Under the pieces are notes generated by a model that was given only the letters and a program-made list of their open reading frames with translations, searched no databases and had not been told where the DNA came from. Made by a program: the position numbers and the translations under genes. A stretch of 64,000 nucleotides of DNA from Deltaproteobacteria bacterium HGW-Deltaproteobacteria-8. Lineage in GTDB: Bacteria; Desulfobacterota; Desulfovibrionia; Desulfovibrionales; Desulfovibrionaceae. Shown here in pieces: positions 54,601 through 62,527 of the stretch. Every line of letters begins with the position of its first letter. Within the stretch, counting starts at the first letter, position 1. The DNA lies in NCBI GenBank assembly GCA_002840405.1, contig PHAR01000001.1, forward strand, positions 14,384 to 78,383, read 5' to 3'.

Positions 54601-55112
54601 CCTTTGTGGAGGGTCTTTGGGCCCCAACATGGCCCAAACGTTCTGCGCAGACCACCCGCCGCATCAGAGAGCCGCAGGGCCACAGCATCTGCCGTGTTCG
54701 TCTTTTGACACAGGTCGACAGGGCTTCATCATTCAGGCCAGGGCGATGTCCTGGAGCGGCTCGCCCCAGGGGGCTTTGCAAGCGAGGATCGGTGAGAAGG
54801 TTCTCGGCCAGAGGCTTGAGGACTGGGCCGCCCCTTGAGAAATCGAGGATGCGCTGGTGCAGGACGCGCCCCGGATGTTTGGACAAGAATCCGGTCCGAC
54901 AAGGTTTCAAAACACCCGCAGAAAAGCTCCAGAACTCCCTGAGAGAAGCTTTAGAGCCGTTGCGTCCTCAGCCATGTCGCAGAGATGAGGGCGAAATGTC
55001 GCCTGCGGCCTGACTGGTCAGGTCCCAGCCACCTTGACGCTGGTCGTGCGGGAACGTCCCTTGTCGGACATGATGATTGGAAGGCGAAAGAAGACCCTCT
55101 GGGCAGAAGATG
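54601..55112. other. Stretch without a recognisable gene
   Basis: Frames of 70-150 codons exist on both strands, but none has a ribosome site, a recognisable motif or plausible composition. They begin or end in the tRNA or are rich in Arg and Pro as is usual for non-coding GC-rich DNA. It may be remnant DNA left by an element at the tRNA-Arg site. Confidence 0.4.
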
Positions 55113-55355
55113 CTATTTCTGCTCCTTGGCGGATATCTCATGTTCCGAGAATGTCTCTGTATGCATGATCTTGTTCTTGTTGAAGACACAGTTGCTGCTA
55201 TGCCGAATGATTGTGTTTTGTCCTTCAACTAGAGCAATAATGTTGAGCACGTCATCCTGGCATGCTGTATCGTTCGCGACGATTATCGTGTCAGTTAATA
55301 TTGTTCCTGACATTGTCCGGAAAGGAACGCTTCTTTTCAAAACAACCTTTTGCAT
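55113..55355 (-). CDS. Small hypothetical protein, 80 residues
   Basis: ATG 55355 has GAAGGA 5-6 bases upstream and opens an 80-codon frame beginning MQKVVLKRSVPFRTMSGTIL. Codons are AT-rich compared with the surrounding genome. It contains mixed beta-like segments and two Cys, a charged C-terminal third (HTETFSEHEISAKEQK), and no signal peptide or membrane segment. I do not recognise the family. The AT-rich codon use and position near tRNA-Arg suggest horizontal acquisition. A 16-bp palindrome lies 128 bp upstream. Confidence 0.5.
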   Translation of the reverse strand: MQKVVLKRSVPFRTMSGTILTDTIIVANDTACQDDVLNIIALVEGQNTIIRHSSNCVFNKNKIMHTETFSEHEISAKEQK

Positions 55356-55482
55356 GGTATTCCTTCGCATGATTGATCTTTTGTTCTGCTGACTTGTCTA
55401 CGTCTTAAACTGCAGATCGTCAATCACCATCACAAAAAATGATCTTTGCAGAAATAAACACAAATAGAAAATTTCCAATGAA

Positions 55483-55498
55483 ACAACCGACTGGTTGT
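55483..55498. promoter_or_regulatory. Palindrome upstream of the 80-residue gene
   Basis: ACAACC-GACT-GGTTGT, perfect 6-bp arms. Its centre (ACCGACTGGT) resembles the centre of the tetR palindrome at 56606 (ACCGGTCGGT), so the same TetR protein may bind both; this is inference. Confidence 0.4.
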
Positions 55499-55681
55499 CA
55501 ATGGAGAATGTTCGCAGGGGTCTACAGGAGCACAATCGCTGTTTAAAATGCTTTGGAGGAGAAGTGTAAAAGGAATTTCGGTGAGGAAGGGCTATGAATA
55601 TGCGACAACAACCCGCGTATTATTGTCCGGGAAGCGCCATGTTTCCAGGTATTTGCAAGTGTAAAGCATTAGGCTGACCAA

Positions 55682-55718
55682 GGGGCTTACGTTTACAGTG
55701 ACGTGAAACGTAAGCCCC
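55682..55718. other. 13-bp perfect hairpin (terminator-like)
   Basis: GGGGCTTACGTTT and its exact complement enclose an 11-base loop. It lies about 130 bp downstream of the 27-residue gene on the minus strand. There is no long T-run on either side, so it could be a terminator, an attenuator or part of a small RNA. Confidence 0.5.
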
Positions 55719-55847
55719 CTTTCAAGCGCGTGGGGAATCTTTTGTCCGACAAGACCCAAGAAACAGCACAGAGTGGCTCCGGAATCTTTGAAACATGTGG
55801 CGTCGTACAAAAAACCATCGATGCCGAAGCGTTCGGTTAGCCTGCGT

Positions 55848-55931
55848 TTAACGTTTGAACTGTTTTATCATGATAAAAACAACGACTGCCAACACGACCA
55901 ACAAGGCGATGATTGTTCCGTAATGACCCAT
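55848..55931 (-). CDS. 27-residue single-span membrane peptide
   Basis: ATG 55931 has GAGGAGG about 9 bases upstream and opens a 27-codon frame ending in TAA at 55848. The peptide begins MGHYGTIIALLVV, continues with an uninterrupted hydrophobic stretch of about 17 residues, and ends in a basic tail, KQFKR. This is the standard layout of a small inner-membrane regulatory peptide with its C-terminus inside. It lies 113 bp downstream of tetR on the same strand. A 51-codon frame overlaps it in another register but lacks a ribosome site. Function unknown. Confidence 0.6.
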   Translation of the reverse strand: MGHYGTIIALLVVLAVVVFIMIKQFKR

Positions 55932-56044
55932 CTCTGAAGACCTCCTCGGGCAAAACCCGGATTTTCAGCAGGCGGCTTTCGTCGTCTACCATGGTTGCGC
56001 CGCCCCAAGAGCGGGACTTTGCCGTGACTCGCAGTCCTCGTGCC

Positions 56045-56593
56045 TCATGCTTGGCACAGAAGGACATGGTCATAGAACATTGCAAGATGCTTGGCCGCAT
56101 CATAATCACGCTTGAACTCGGACAGCATCAACCTGCCAATGCCGTGCAGGGAGCCGAGGATCATGTAGGCGAGCTCCTCCGGGTCCTGCAAAACGAACTC
56201 ACCACTACGAAGGCCCAGAACCAGAATGTCCAGAATGTGCGTATAAAGATGCTCGTAAAAGCCGAGGGGCAGCTGTTTCACTACCATGCTCTGGTAAAGG
56301 AACTGAGCGTCCTCAGGGGAATTCTTGAGAAAGTTGAAGTGATGATTGATCAGTGCGTGCAGGCGCTCCAAAGCGGGCTTGTGCTCTACCTTTGCCAGAA
56401 GCGAGGCCATGTAGGCTGCGTCCAGCTCTTCGGCAATGGCGCGTATCGTGCTTTCCTTATCTTTGAAATAGTAGAACAAAAGTCCCTTGGCGACTCCGGC
56501 CTTGATGGCGATCTCAGCGGTAGTCGTCGCCCTGACCCCTTTGGCGGCGACAAGGCTTTTGGCGGCATCAAGCAGGGCGCGTCGATTTTCCAT
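56045..56593 (-). CDS. TetR/AcrR-family transcriptional regulator
   Basis: 182 residues. The N-terminal helix-turn-helix is typical: LLDAAKSLVAAKGVRATTTA then VAKGLLFYYFKDKESTI at 8-50. The C-terminal ligand-binding domain is all helical. GAGGAGCC precedes the ATG. Two inverted repeats at 56606-56640 lie in its promoter region, so it probably represses itself. Ligand unknown; no efflux pump gene is adjacent. Confidence 0.92.
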   Translation of the reverse strand: MENRRALLDAAKSLVAAKGVRATTTAEIAIKAGVAKGLLFYYFKDKESTIRAIAEELDAAYMASLLAKVEHKPALERLHALINHHFNFLKNSPEDAQFLYQSMVVKQLPLGFYEHLYTHILDILVLGLRSGEFVLQDPEELAYMILGSLHGIGRLMLSEFKRDYDAAKHLAMFYDHVLLCQA

Positions 56594-56605
56594 GGCTCCT
56601 CACTC

Positions 56606-56640
56606 TTGACCGGTCGGTCAACTTGACCAAGCAGTCAAGT
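56606..56640. promoter_or_regulatory. Tandem TetR operators in the tetR promoter
   Basis: First site TTGACCG-GT-CGGTCAA (56606-56621), second ACTTGAC-N6-GTCAAGT (56621-56640). Both are perfect inverted repeats 13-47 bp upstream of the tetR start; the first closely resembles known TetR/AcrR operators with a GACCG core. Confidence 0.7.
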
Positions 56641-56936
56641 TTTTCTGAATATTTGTCAAGCCCGGAATGTGCCCGGGAGGAAACATTCCAAACGCGGGGC
56701 TCCGGGCTGGCTGCGGCCAAGGCTTTTCTGCCGCCATCACACAGAGTCTCGTCCCTGTTCCGGTCGAGGCAGGCCAGGGATCACTCGGGGGCGCACTTCG
56801 CCCGGCCTTTGCCTTGGCCTCCTTCTTCGGCTTGCTGTCCAGGTCAAAACCCTGGTATCGGACGGTCAGAGGCACAACGGCCTGGCCTGGCGCCGTTTCA
56901 GCCATGTTTACTGCTCCAATCATACAAAGGGGTCCA
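56641..56936. other. Intergenic stretch, no confident gene
   Basis: A minus-strand frame starting at ATG 56905 (GGAG 8 bases upstream) begins MAETAPGQAVVPLTVRYQGF and has a Lys-rich stretch, but its second half runs into the tetR promoter and reads like non-coding sequence. It could be a decayed or short gene; I leave it uncalled. The plus strand holds the leader of the lipoprotein gene. Confidence 0.35.
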
Positions 56937-57428
56937 ATGCGCAATCGTCTCGCCTGTGTGATTGTCTTCCTGGCTTTCGTCATGTTCTCTGCCGGTTGCG
57001 CTGGCGTGAATTATGATGGCGTGGATGTCGAGTCCGCGACCAACGACTTCGAAATCGTCAGGATTGGGGTGTGCGGCCCCTTGTCTGCCGAGGCCTCCAA
57101 TGAATTCATGTATGCCGGGTACCTTGTCGAGGATCTCGGGCGCGACATCGTGACCACCATGGACGCTTCTGACGGCAGGACGTTCACGTTCATGGCCATC
57201 GTCGGCACGGTCGCGTACGGTACGCCCGATCCCTTCGGGCTCTCCAGCTACGCCATGCGCGTGGTGGACCTGAAAACGGGCGAGACCCTGTGGACGAGCG
57301 AAGGCGTGTACCAGAATACCGCAACGCTGAAGCGTGAGGATCGCCCGGTTTCGGAGGTGTTTCGCGAAATGATCGCCGACTTCGCCAAGTCCTATCCGCC
57401 AGCCCGGACCCCAAAACCCGACGTATAG
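56937..57428 (+). CDS. Predicted lipoprotein, function unknown
   Basis: 163 residues. The N-terminus is a lipoprotein signal with lipobox FSAGC (Cys near residue 21), so the mature protein is probably membrane-anchored in the periplasm. The rest has alternating strands (FTFMAIVGTVAYGTPDPFG, YAMRVVDLKTGETLWTSEG), resembling small lipoproteins of the CsgG/DUF-type assembly group without a clear match. AGGGG lies five bases before the ATG; the longer upstream frame lacks a ribosome site and is rejected. Confidence 0.8.
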   Translation: MRNRLACVIVFLAFVMFSAGCAGVNYDGVDVESATNDFEIVRIGVCGPLSAEASNEFMYAGYLVEDLGRDIVTTMDASDGRTFTFMAIVGTVAYGTPDPFGLSSYAMRVVDLKTGETLWTSEGVYQNTATLKREDRPVSEVFREMIADFAKSYPPARTPKPDV

Positions 57429-57501
57429 CGGTGTTTCGGGCGGGGCGCGCCGGGCAACCGGCCCTTGACCGCGCCCCCCTCGCTGGCCTAGCCTGCAGCC
57501 T

Positions 57502-57960
57502 ATGAACATCCGCACCAACGGCCTGGAGATCCTCGGCCCCGTCGACCTGGGCCAGCGCTGGAACCTGCGCCTGCCTTTGTTCCTGGCCGGTGTGCAGGCG
57601 GGCTTCCCGTCCCCGGCCGACGACTTCATCGACAAGCGCCTGGACCTGAACGAGCACCTGATCCAGCACCCGGCCGCCACCTTCTTCGTGCGCGCCGTGG
57701 GCGAGTCCATGCTCGGCGCGGGCATCCACGACGGCGACCTGCTCATCGTGGACCGCGCCGTGGAGGCCCAGACCGGCAAGATCGTCATCGCCTCCGTGAA
57801 CGGCGAGCTCACGGTGAAGCGCCTGGAGCGCAAGGGCCAGCGCCTGCTGCTGGTTCCGGCCAACCCCGACTATCCGCCCATCGACGTGACCGAGGCCATG
57901 CACAGCGGCGAGGGCTTCGAGGTCTGGGGCGTGGTCACCAGCGTCATCCACAAGCTCTAG
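57502..57960 (+). CDS. umuD: UmuD-type S24 self-cleaving protein
   Basis: Accessory subunit of DNA polymerase V; RecA stimulates self-cleavage to UmuD'. 152 residues with the Ala-Gly cleavage region FLAGVQAGFPSPADDF near 29-44, catalytic Ser in GESMLGAGI and catalytic Lys in VNGELTVKRL. A TTGACC / TAGCCT pair with an 18-bp gap lies just upstream, but I see no clear CTGT-N8-ACAG LexA box. Forms an operon with umuC. Confidence 0.92.
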   Translation: MNIRTNGLEILGPVDLGQRWNLRLPLFLAGVQAGFPSPADDFIDKRLDLNEHLIQHPAATFFVRAVGESMLGAGIHDGDLLIVDRAVEAQTGKIVIASVNGELTVKRLERKGQRLLLVPANPDYPPIDVTEAMHSGEGFEVWGVVTSVIHKL

Positions 57961-57974
57961 GCCGGAGGCTGATT

Positions 57975-59243
57975 GTGCCGCTCTTCGCCCTGGTGGACTG
58001 CAACAACTTCTACGCCTCCTGCGAGCGCCTGTTTCGCCCGGAGCTGAAGGGCAGGCCCGTGGTGGTGCTGTCGAACAACGACGGCTGCGTCATCGCGCGC
58101 TCCAGCGAGGCCAAGGCGCTGGGCATCCCCATGGGCGCGCCCGCCTTCCAGTGGGAGCGGCGGTTCCGCGCCTCGGGCGTGGCCGTGTTCTCCAGCAATT
58201 TCCCCCTCTACGGCGACCTCTCCAGCCGCATCATGACCCTGCTCGCGGACATGGCCCCGGGCGTGGAGGTGTACTCCATCGACGAAGCCTTCCTGGACCT
58301 CTCCGGCGTGGCCGACCCCATGGCCCTGTGCCACGCCATCCGTGAGCGGGTGCTGCGCTGGGTGGGCATCCCGGTGTCCATCGGCCTGGCGCGCACCAAG
58401 ACCCTGGCCAAGCTGGCCAACCGCGTGGCCAAGAAGCAGCCGGAGCATGGCGGTGTGTTCAACCTGGAGCAGGGCCGGGCGGAAGAGGCAGCGCTTCAGG
58501 CCACGGAGGTCGGCGACGTCTGGGGCATCGGCCCCCGGCACCAGAAGCGGCTTTGGGCGTGCGGGGCGCGCACGGCGCTTGACTTCGCGCGGCTTCCTGG
58601 CGCCTGGGTGCGCCGGGAGATGAGCGTGGTCGGCCTGTGCACGCAGCTGGAGCTCAACGGCACGTCCTGCCTGTCCCTTGAGCGCGCCCCGGCCGCGCAC
58701 AAGTCCCTTTTGTGCTCGCGCAGCTTCGGCCGCCTGGTGTCCGAGCCCGAGCACCTGCGCGAGGCCGTGACCAGCTATGCCGTGCGCGTGGCCGAGAAGC
58801 TCCGGCGCGAGGGGGCCGAGGCGACCTCGGTGCAGGTGTTCGTAAGCACCCCCCGGCACCGCGAGAACCTGCCCCAGCACAGCGGCGCGGCCACCATGGC
58901 CCTGGGCGCGGCCACGGCGCACACCCCGCTGATCATCGAGGCCGCCCTGCGTGCCCTGGACCAGTGTTTTCGCATGGGCTTCGAATACCAGAAGGCCGGG
59001 GTCATGCTGCTTGGCCTGGCCCCGGCCAGCGCCCGGCAGATCTCGCTGCTGGACCTGGACCCGGCGGAGCGCCTGCGCCAGAAGAGCCTCATGTCCGCCC
59101 TGGACGCCGCGAACCGGCGCTTCGGGCGCGGCGCCCTGCGCTACGCCATCACCACCGCGCCGGACCGGCCCTGGCACATGCGCCAGCTGCGCCGCTCGCC
59201 GCGCTACACCACAAGCTGGGACGAACTGCCGCGCGTCGGTTGA
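57975..59243 (+). CDS. umuC: DNA polymerase V catalytic subunit UmuC
   Basis: Y-family translesion polymerase. 422 residues with ALVDCNNFYASCERLFRPEL at the N-terminus (metal-binding Asp), VLSNNDGCVIARS, and the catalytic SIDEAFLDLSG near 105. The C-terminal DUF4113-type tail (PDRPWHMRQLRRSPRYTTSWDELP) is typical of UmuC. GTG start at 57975 with GGAGG 6 bases upstream, 14 bp after umuD. Confidence 0.95.
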   Translation: MPLFALVDCNNFYASCERLFRPELKGRPVVVLSNNDGCVIARSSEAKALGIPMGAPAFQWERRFRASGVAVFSSNFPLYGDLSSRIMTLLADMAPGVEVYSIDEAFLDLSGVADPMALCHAIRERVLRWVGIPVSIGLARTKTLAKLANRVAKKQPEHGGVFNLEQGRAEEAALQATEVGDVWGIGPRHQKRLWACGARTALDFARLPGAWVRREMSVVGLCTQLELNGTSCLSLERAPAAHKSLLCSRSFGRLVSEPEHLREAVTSYAVRVAEKLRREGAEATSVQVFVSTPRHRENLPQHSGAATMALGAATAHTPLIIEAALRALDQCFRMGFEYQKAGVMLLGLAPASARQISLLDLDPAERLRQKSLMSALDAANRRFGRGALRYAITTAPDRPWHMRQLRRSPRYTTSWDELPRVG

Positions 59244-59269
59244 CGCCCTGCGGACACAGGAGGACGCCC

Positions 59270-60652
59270 ATGTACTTCAAGCAGACGCAAACGCCCGGCC
59301 TGGGCTGTTTTTCCTACATCCTGGGCTGCCCGGCGGCCGGGATCATGGCCGTGGTAGACCCCAGGCGCGACATCGGCGAATACCTGGACATCGCCGAGCG
59401 CGAGGGTATGCGCATCACGCACATCTTCGAGACCCACGTGCATGCCGACCACGTGAGCGGCGCCCAGGACCTGCGCGCCAAGACCGGCGCCGCCATCCAC
59501 ATCCACGAGAGCGCGGGCGTGGCCTACGGGCACGTGCCCCTCAAGATGGGCGCCGTGTTCACCCTGGGCGCGGCGCGCATCAAGGTGCTGCACACCCCGG
59601 GCCACACGCCCAATTCCGTGTCCCTCGTGGTGGCCGACCTCGTGCGCTCGGAGTTCCCGGAGCTGGTGCTCACCGGCGACCTGCTCTTCGTGGGCGACGT
59701 GGGCCGGCCAGACCTGCCCGGACACGAGATACTGGACGAGCAGGTGTTCAACCTGCACCACAGCCTGTACACGGTGCTGGGCGCGCTGCCGGACTCCCTC
59801 GAAGTGTATCCGGCCCACGGCCAGGGCTCGCTCTGCGGCCGGGGCATGAGCGCCAAGAACATGAGCACCCTGGGCTACGAGCGCCTGGCCAACCCCATGC
59901 TGCGGCATCCCGACCTCGCCTCGTTCAAGAAGGCGGTGCTTACGGCCTTGCCGGTGCGTCCGCGCAGCTTCAGCGCCATCATCGCCACGAACCTCAAAGG
60001 CGCGCCGCTCCTGGAGCGCTGTCCGACCGAAAGGATGCTGTCGCCGGAGCGCTTCGCCGAGCTCATGGCCCAGGGCGCGGTGGTCATCGACACGCGGGAC
60101 GCGGCCTCCTTTGGCGGGGCGCACATCCCCGGCAGCCTGAACATCGGCTTTGAGAGCCAGATGGCCAACTGGGTGGGCATGGCCGTAAAGCCCGGCTCAA
60201 ACGTCCTGCTGGTGGTGGAGGGGCGCGAACGCTTCGAGGCCATGCGCACGGAGCTTTTGCGCATCGGCTACGACAACCTCCTGGGCTGGCTGTCCGGGGG
60301 CGTCTCGGCCTGGATCATGAGCGGCCGGGCCGTGGACTCGCTTAAGCAGGTCAGCGTGCACGACCTGCGCAAGACCCTGGAGGCGGGCGGCGCGACCACC
60401 TTGATCGATGTGCGCACCCCGGCCGAGTGGCAGGCTGGGCACATCGGGCAGGCCCTGCACAAGCCGTTGTCCGAGATCATCGAGAAGGGCGTGGATTTCT
60501 GCCTGGACGGACCCGCCACGGTCATCTGCGGCTCGGGCTACCGCTCGAACATCGTGGGCAGCCTGCTCAAGGCATCGGGCTGCCAGGAAGTCGCGTCCGT
60601 GGCGGGCGGCATGCTGGCCTGGACCCGGTCCGGGTATCCGGTGGCGGGCTAG
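59270..60652 (+). CDS. MBL-fold hydrolase with two rhodanese domains (persulfide dioxygenase/CstB-like)
   Basis: 460 residues. The MBL domain at 1-245 has THVHADHVSG near 49 and HTPGHTPNSVSL, as in ETHE1/CstB persulfide dioxygenases. The first rhodanese domain (265-350) has lost its Cys (VLLVVEGRERFEAM); the second (365-455) keeps it in VICGSGYRS. It probably handles persulfide or glutathione persulfide sulfur. AGGAGGACGCCC precedes ATG 59270. A unit with umuDC is possible by spacing but has no functional logic. Confidence 0.9.
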   Translation: MYFKQTQTPGLGCFSYILGCPAAGIMAVVDPRRDIGEYLDIAEREGMRITHIFETHVHADHVSGAQDLRAKTGAAIHIHESAGVAYGHVPLKMGAVFTLGAARIKVLHTPGHTPNSVSLVVADLVRSEFPELVLTGDLLFVGDVGRPDLPGHEILDEQVFNLHHSLYTVLGALPDSLEVYPAHGQGSLCGRGMSAKNMSTLGYERLANPMLRHPDLASFKKAVLTALPVRPRSFSAIIATNLKGAPLLERCPTERMLSPERFAELMAQGAVVIDTRDAASFGGAHIPGSLNIGFESQMANWVGMAVKPGSNVLLVVEGRERFEAMRTELLRIGYDNLLGWLSGGVSAWIMSGRAVDSLKQVSVHDLRKTLEAGGATTLIDVRTPAEWQAGHIGQALHKPLSEIIEKGVDFCLDGPATVICGSGYRSNIVGSLLKASGCQEVASVAGGMLAWTRSGYPVAG

Positions 60653-60736
60653 GCCGAGTGGGGTAGACCGGAGGGGAGAATAGATCGGATGGGGAGGGCG
60701 GACCAGGAAAGCCCTGGCCCGCCCGGAATCGTCGGG

Positions 60737-61132
60737 CTAGAGGACGGCCACGGCCTCGATCTCGACCATGAAGGCCGCATCCACGAGCTTCACGACCTCC
60801 ACGATGGTGGTGGCCGGGCGGATCTCGGCGAAGACCTCGCCGTGGGCCTTGGCGATGTCGTCGAACTTGGAGGCGTCGGTGACGAAGATGCGCGTGCGCA
60901 CCACGTCCTGCATGCCCGCCCCGGCCTGGGCCAGGGCATCCTTGATGATCTCCAGCGCGCGCTTGGCCTGGCCATACATGTCCGGGGCCACGGAGCCATC
61001 GGCCTCCACGCCGCAGGTGCCGGACACGTAGACGGTGTTCCCGGCCACGACGGCGCGGGAATAGCCGAGGAGCGGCTCCCACTTGGAGCCGGAGGTGATG
61101 AGTCGTTTCGTGGTCTGTCCAGTCTTGGTCAT
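60737..61132 (-). CDS. RidA-family enamine/imine deaminase
   Basis: 131 residues with YSRAVVAGNTVYVSGTCGVE, the conserved Arg in VVRTRIFVTDASKF and Glu in MVEIEAVAVL. RidA proteins clear reactive 2-aminoacrylate-type imines made by PLP enzymes. It is longer at the N-terminus than standard RidA, as in the YjgH/Rut-type subgroups. Confidence 0.9.
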   Translation of the reverse strand: MTKTGQTTKRLITSGSKWEPLLGYSRAVVAGNTVYVSGTCGVEADGSVAPDMYGQAKRALEIIKDALAQAGAGMQDVVRTRIFVTDASKFDDIAKAHGEVFAEIRPATTIVEVVKLVDAAFMVEIEAVAVL

Positions 61133-61263
61133 GGGAGGGTCTCCTTCAGGTCAGGCGAATATTGTTCCGCAGGCCGGGCAAAGGCGCCCGAAGACGGTCG
61201 CCCGGTTCTGCCAGACTTCGCCCGGCAAAGGAAGCGCAAATGAAGCGGGAGGTGCGCGGAAGC

Positions 61264-61746
61264 CTAGGGCTGCCAACGAAAGACGAATCCACAGGCCGCC
61301 TGGCCCCCGGCGATGGTTTCCGGGCGCTCCATCCGCAGGTGCGGCGAATATCCTTCGGCAAAGGCCGCGTCGCGGCGACAGGAGCAGAGGCTGTGCAATG
61401 GCTGCGGCAGGCCCATCTCCCTGTACTTCTCCACGTAGCCGCAGCGCGTCACGTAAAAGCTGAGGCCGGTCTTGTCCAGGCGGATGTCCCGGATGTCGAG
61501 GACGCCGCCTTCCTGCCAACGTTCCAGGACTGTGGCAAAATGCTCCAGGCTCGGCCTGCCGCCGGGCGCGCTACGGGCAAAGGCCTGCCCTGCAGCCAGG
61601 GCCGCGGCGTCCACGGCCTGTTCCAGGAGCATCCGGGCCTGCTTTGGCCCAAGGCTGGCGCTGGCCGCGTCAAACACGCGCAGCAAAAGCTCGGCCTCGA
61701 TGGCCCTGCGTTCAAGAAGCGGAATGGCAGCGCCGGGTGCGGACAT
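61264..61746 (-). CDS. L-2-amino-thiazoline-4-carboxylic acid hydrolase-like protein
   Basis: 160 residues. The C-terminal half matches the ATC-hydrolase-like family: FYVTRCGYVEKYREMGLPQ, LCSCRRDAAFAEGY, and RPETIAGGQAACGFVFRW, with the conserved Cys and acidic residues. The name comes from a Pseudomonas enzyme for D,L-ATC breakdown to cysteine; most family members have unknown substrates. GGAGG lies four bases before ATG 61746. Divergent from lolA by 83 bp. Confidence 0.8.
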   Translation of the reverse strand: MSAPGAAIPLLERRAIEAELLLRVFDAASASLGPKQARMLLEQAVDAAALAAGQAFARSAPGGRPSLEHFATVLERWQEGGVLDIRDIRLDKTGLSFYVTRCGYVEKYREMGLPQPLHSLCSCRRDAAFAEGYSPHLRMERPETIAGGQAACGFVFRWQP

Positions 61747-61829
61747 GGGACCTCCATTGCGTTTCCGGGAATCTTCCCATATTCTTTTTGAGGGCGCCAG
61801 CCCACACCACCCAATACCGGAGCACAATC

Positions 61830-62468
61830 ATGCGCATGCGCACCTTTCTGCTGATCCTGGCCGTTTTGGCCCTTCCCCTGACAGCGCAGGCCAGCGAGCT
61901 TACCGACGCCATACAGAAACGTTACGAGACCGTGCAGCACTTCCAGGCTGATTTTCAGCAGGAGCTGACCAATGCCGCCAGCGGCAGCGTGGAGAAGCGC
62001 AGCGGCAAGATCTGGTTCAAGCAGCCGTCCCTGGTGCGCTGGGACACGACCAAGCCGGATAAGGAGATCCTCGTGGTGGGCCAGAACGTGGTCTGGAACT
62101 ACGTCGAGGCCGACAAGGCGGCCTTGAAATACCGCTCCAACCAAGTCTTCAAGTCCAAGACCATGATCCGCTTCCTGTCCGGCAAGGCGAACCTCAACGA
62201 AGACTTTAAGGTTACGGAGCAGGGCGTCGAGGACGGGCTGATCAAGGTGCGCCTGCTGCCCAAGGAGCCGGAGACGAGCATGGTCATGGCCTACATCTGG
62301 GTCGACCCCAAGACGCACCTCATGGGCCGCGTGCTCATCGTGGACTTCTTCGGCAACGGCAACCAGGTGACCCTGCTGGGCCTGAACACAAACAAGCGGC
62401 CCGACGCCAAGCTCTTCGAGTTCACCCCGCCCGCGGGCGTGCAGGTGCACGACAACACCAAGCAGTAG
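61830..62468 (+). CDS. lolA: Outer-membrane lipoprotein carrier protein LolA
   Basis: Periplasmic chaperone that carries lipoproteins from LolCDE to the outer membrane. 212 residues: signal peptide ending LTAQA at about 20, then the LolA fold (VQHFQADFQQELT, GKIWFKQPSLVRWD, LFEFTPPAGVQV). CGGAG lies before ATG 61830; a second ATG two codons on is possible. Converges with rluB. Confidence 0.93.
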   Translation: MRMRTFLLILAVLALPLTAQASELTDAIQKRYETVQHFQADFQQELTNAASGSVEKRSGKIWFKQPSLVRWDTTKPDKEILVVGQNVVWNYVEADKAALKYRSNQVFKSKTMIRFLSGKANLNEDFKVTEQGVEDGLIKVRLLPKEPETSMVMAYIWVDPKTHLMGRVLIVDFFGNGNQVTLLGLNTNKRPDAKLFEFTPPAGVQVHDNTKQ

Positions 62469-62472
62469 TCCC

Positions 62473-62527
62473 GGCCGTTACCGCAAGGGGTTGGCCTGTC
62501 CGCTATTCCGGGGGCAGGCCAACGGCC
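62473..62527. terminator. Weak hairpin between lolA and rluB
   Basis: GGCCGTT pairs with AACGGCC; an inner TTGGCCTG/CAGGCCAA stem overlaps it and the end of rluB. There is no T-run, so a terminator role is doubtful. Confidence 0.35.

Larger units (their letters stand above)
55356..55847. other. AT-rich intergenic stretch with two inverted repeats
   Basis: Apart from the palindrome at 55483-55498 and the hairpin at 55682-55718 I see no gene here. A 72-codon minus-strand frame (55592-55810) has no ribosome site and spans the hairpin, so I do not call it. Confidence 0.45.

Noticed and set aside
54354-54910. Minus-strand frames across tRNA-Arg that include PDRNRTCGTRIRNP
   Set aside because: This is the translation of the tRNA gene itself, a well-known false gene call; the longer version has no ribosome site or family match.
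55592-55810. 72-codon minus-strand frame in the AT-rich patch
   Set aside because: No ribosome site, spans the perfect hairpin at 55682-55718, no recognisable motif.
55837-56109. 90-codon minus-strand frame overlapping the 27-residue peptide gene and the end of tetR
   Set aside because: It runs antisense-free but out of register with tetR, lacks a ribosome site, and its overlap region includes the strong ribosome site of the 27-residue gene.
54473-56640. Search for a duplicated tRNA-Arg 3' end as an attachment site
   Set aside because: No second copy of the T-arm/acceptor sequence was seen downstream within the AT-richer patch.
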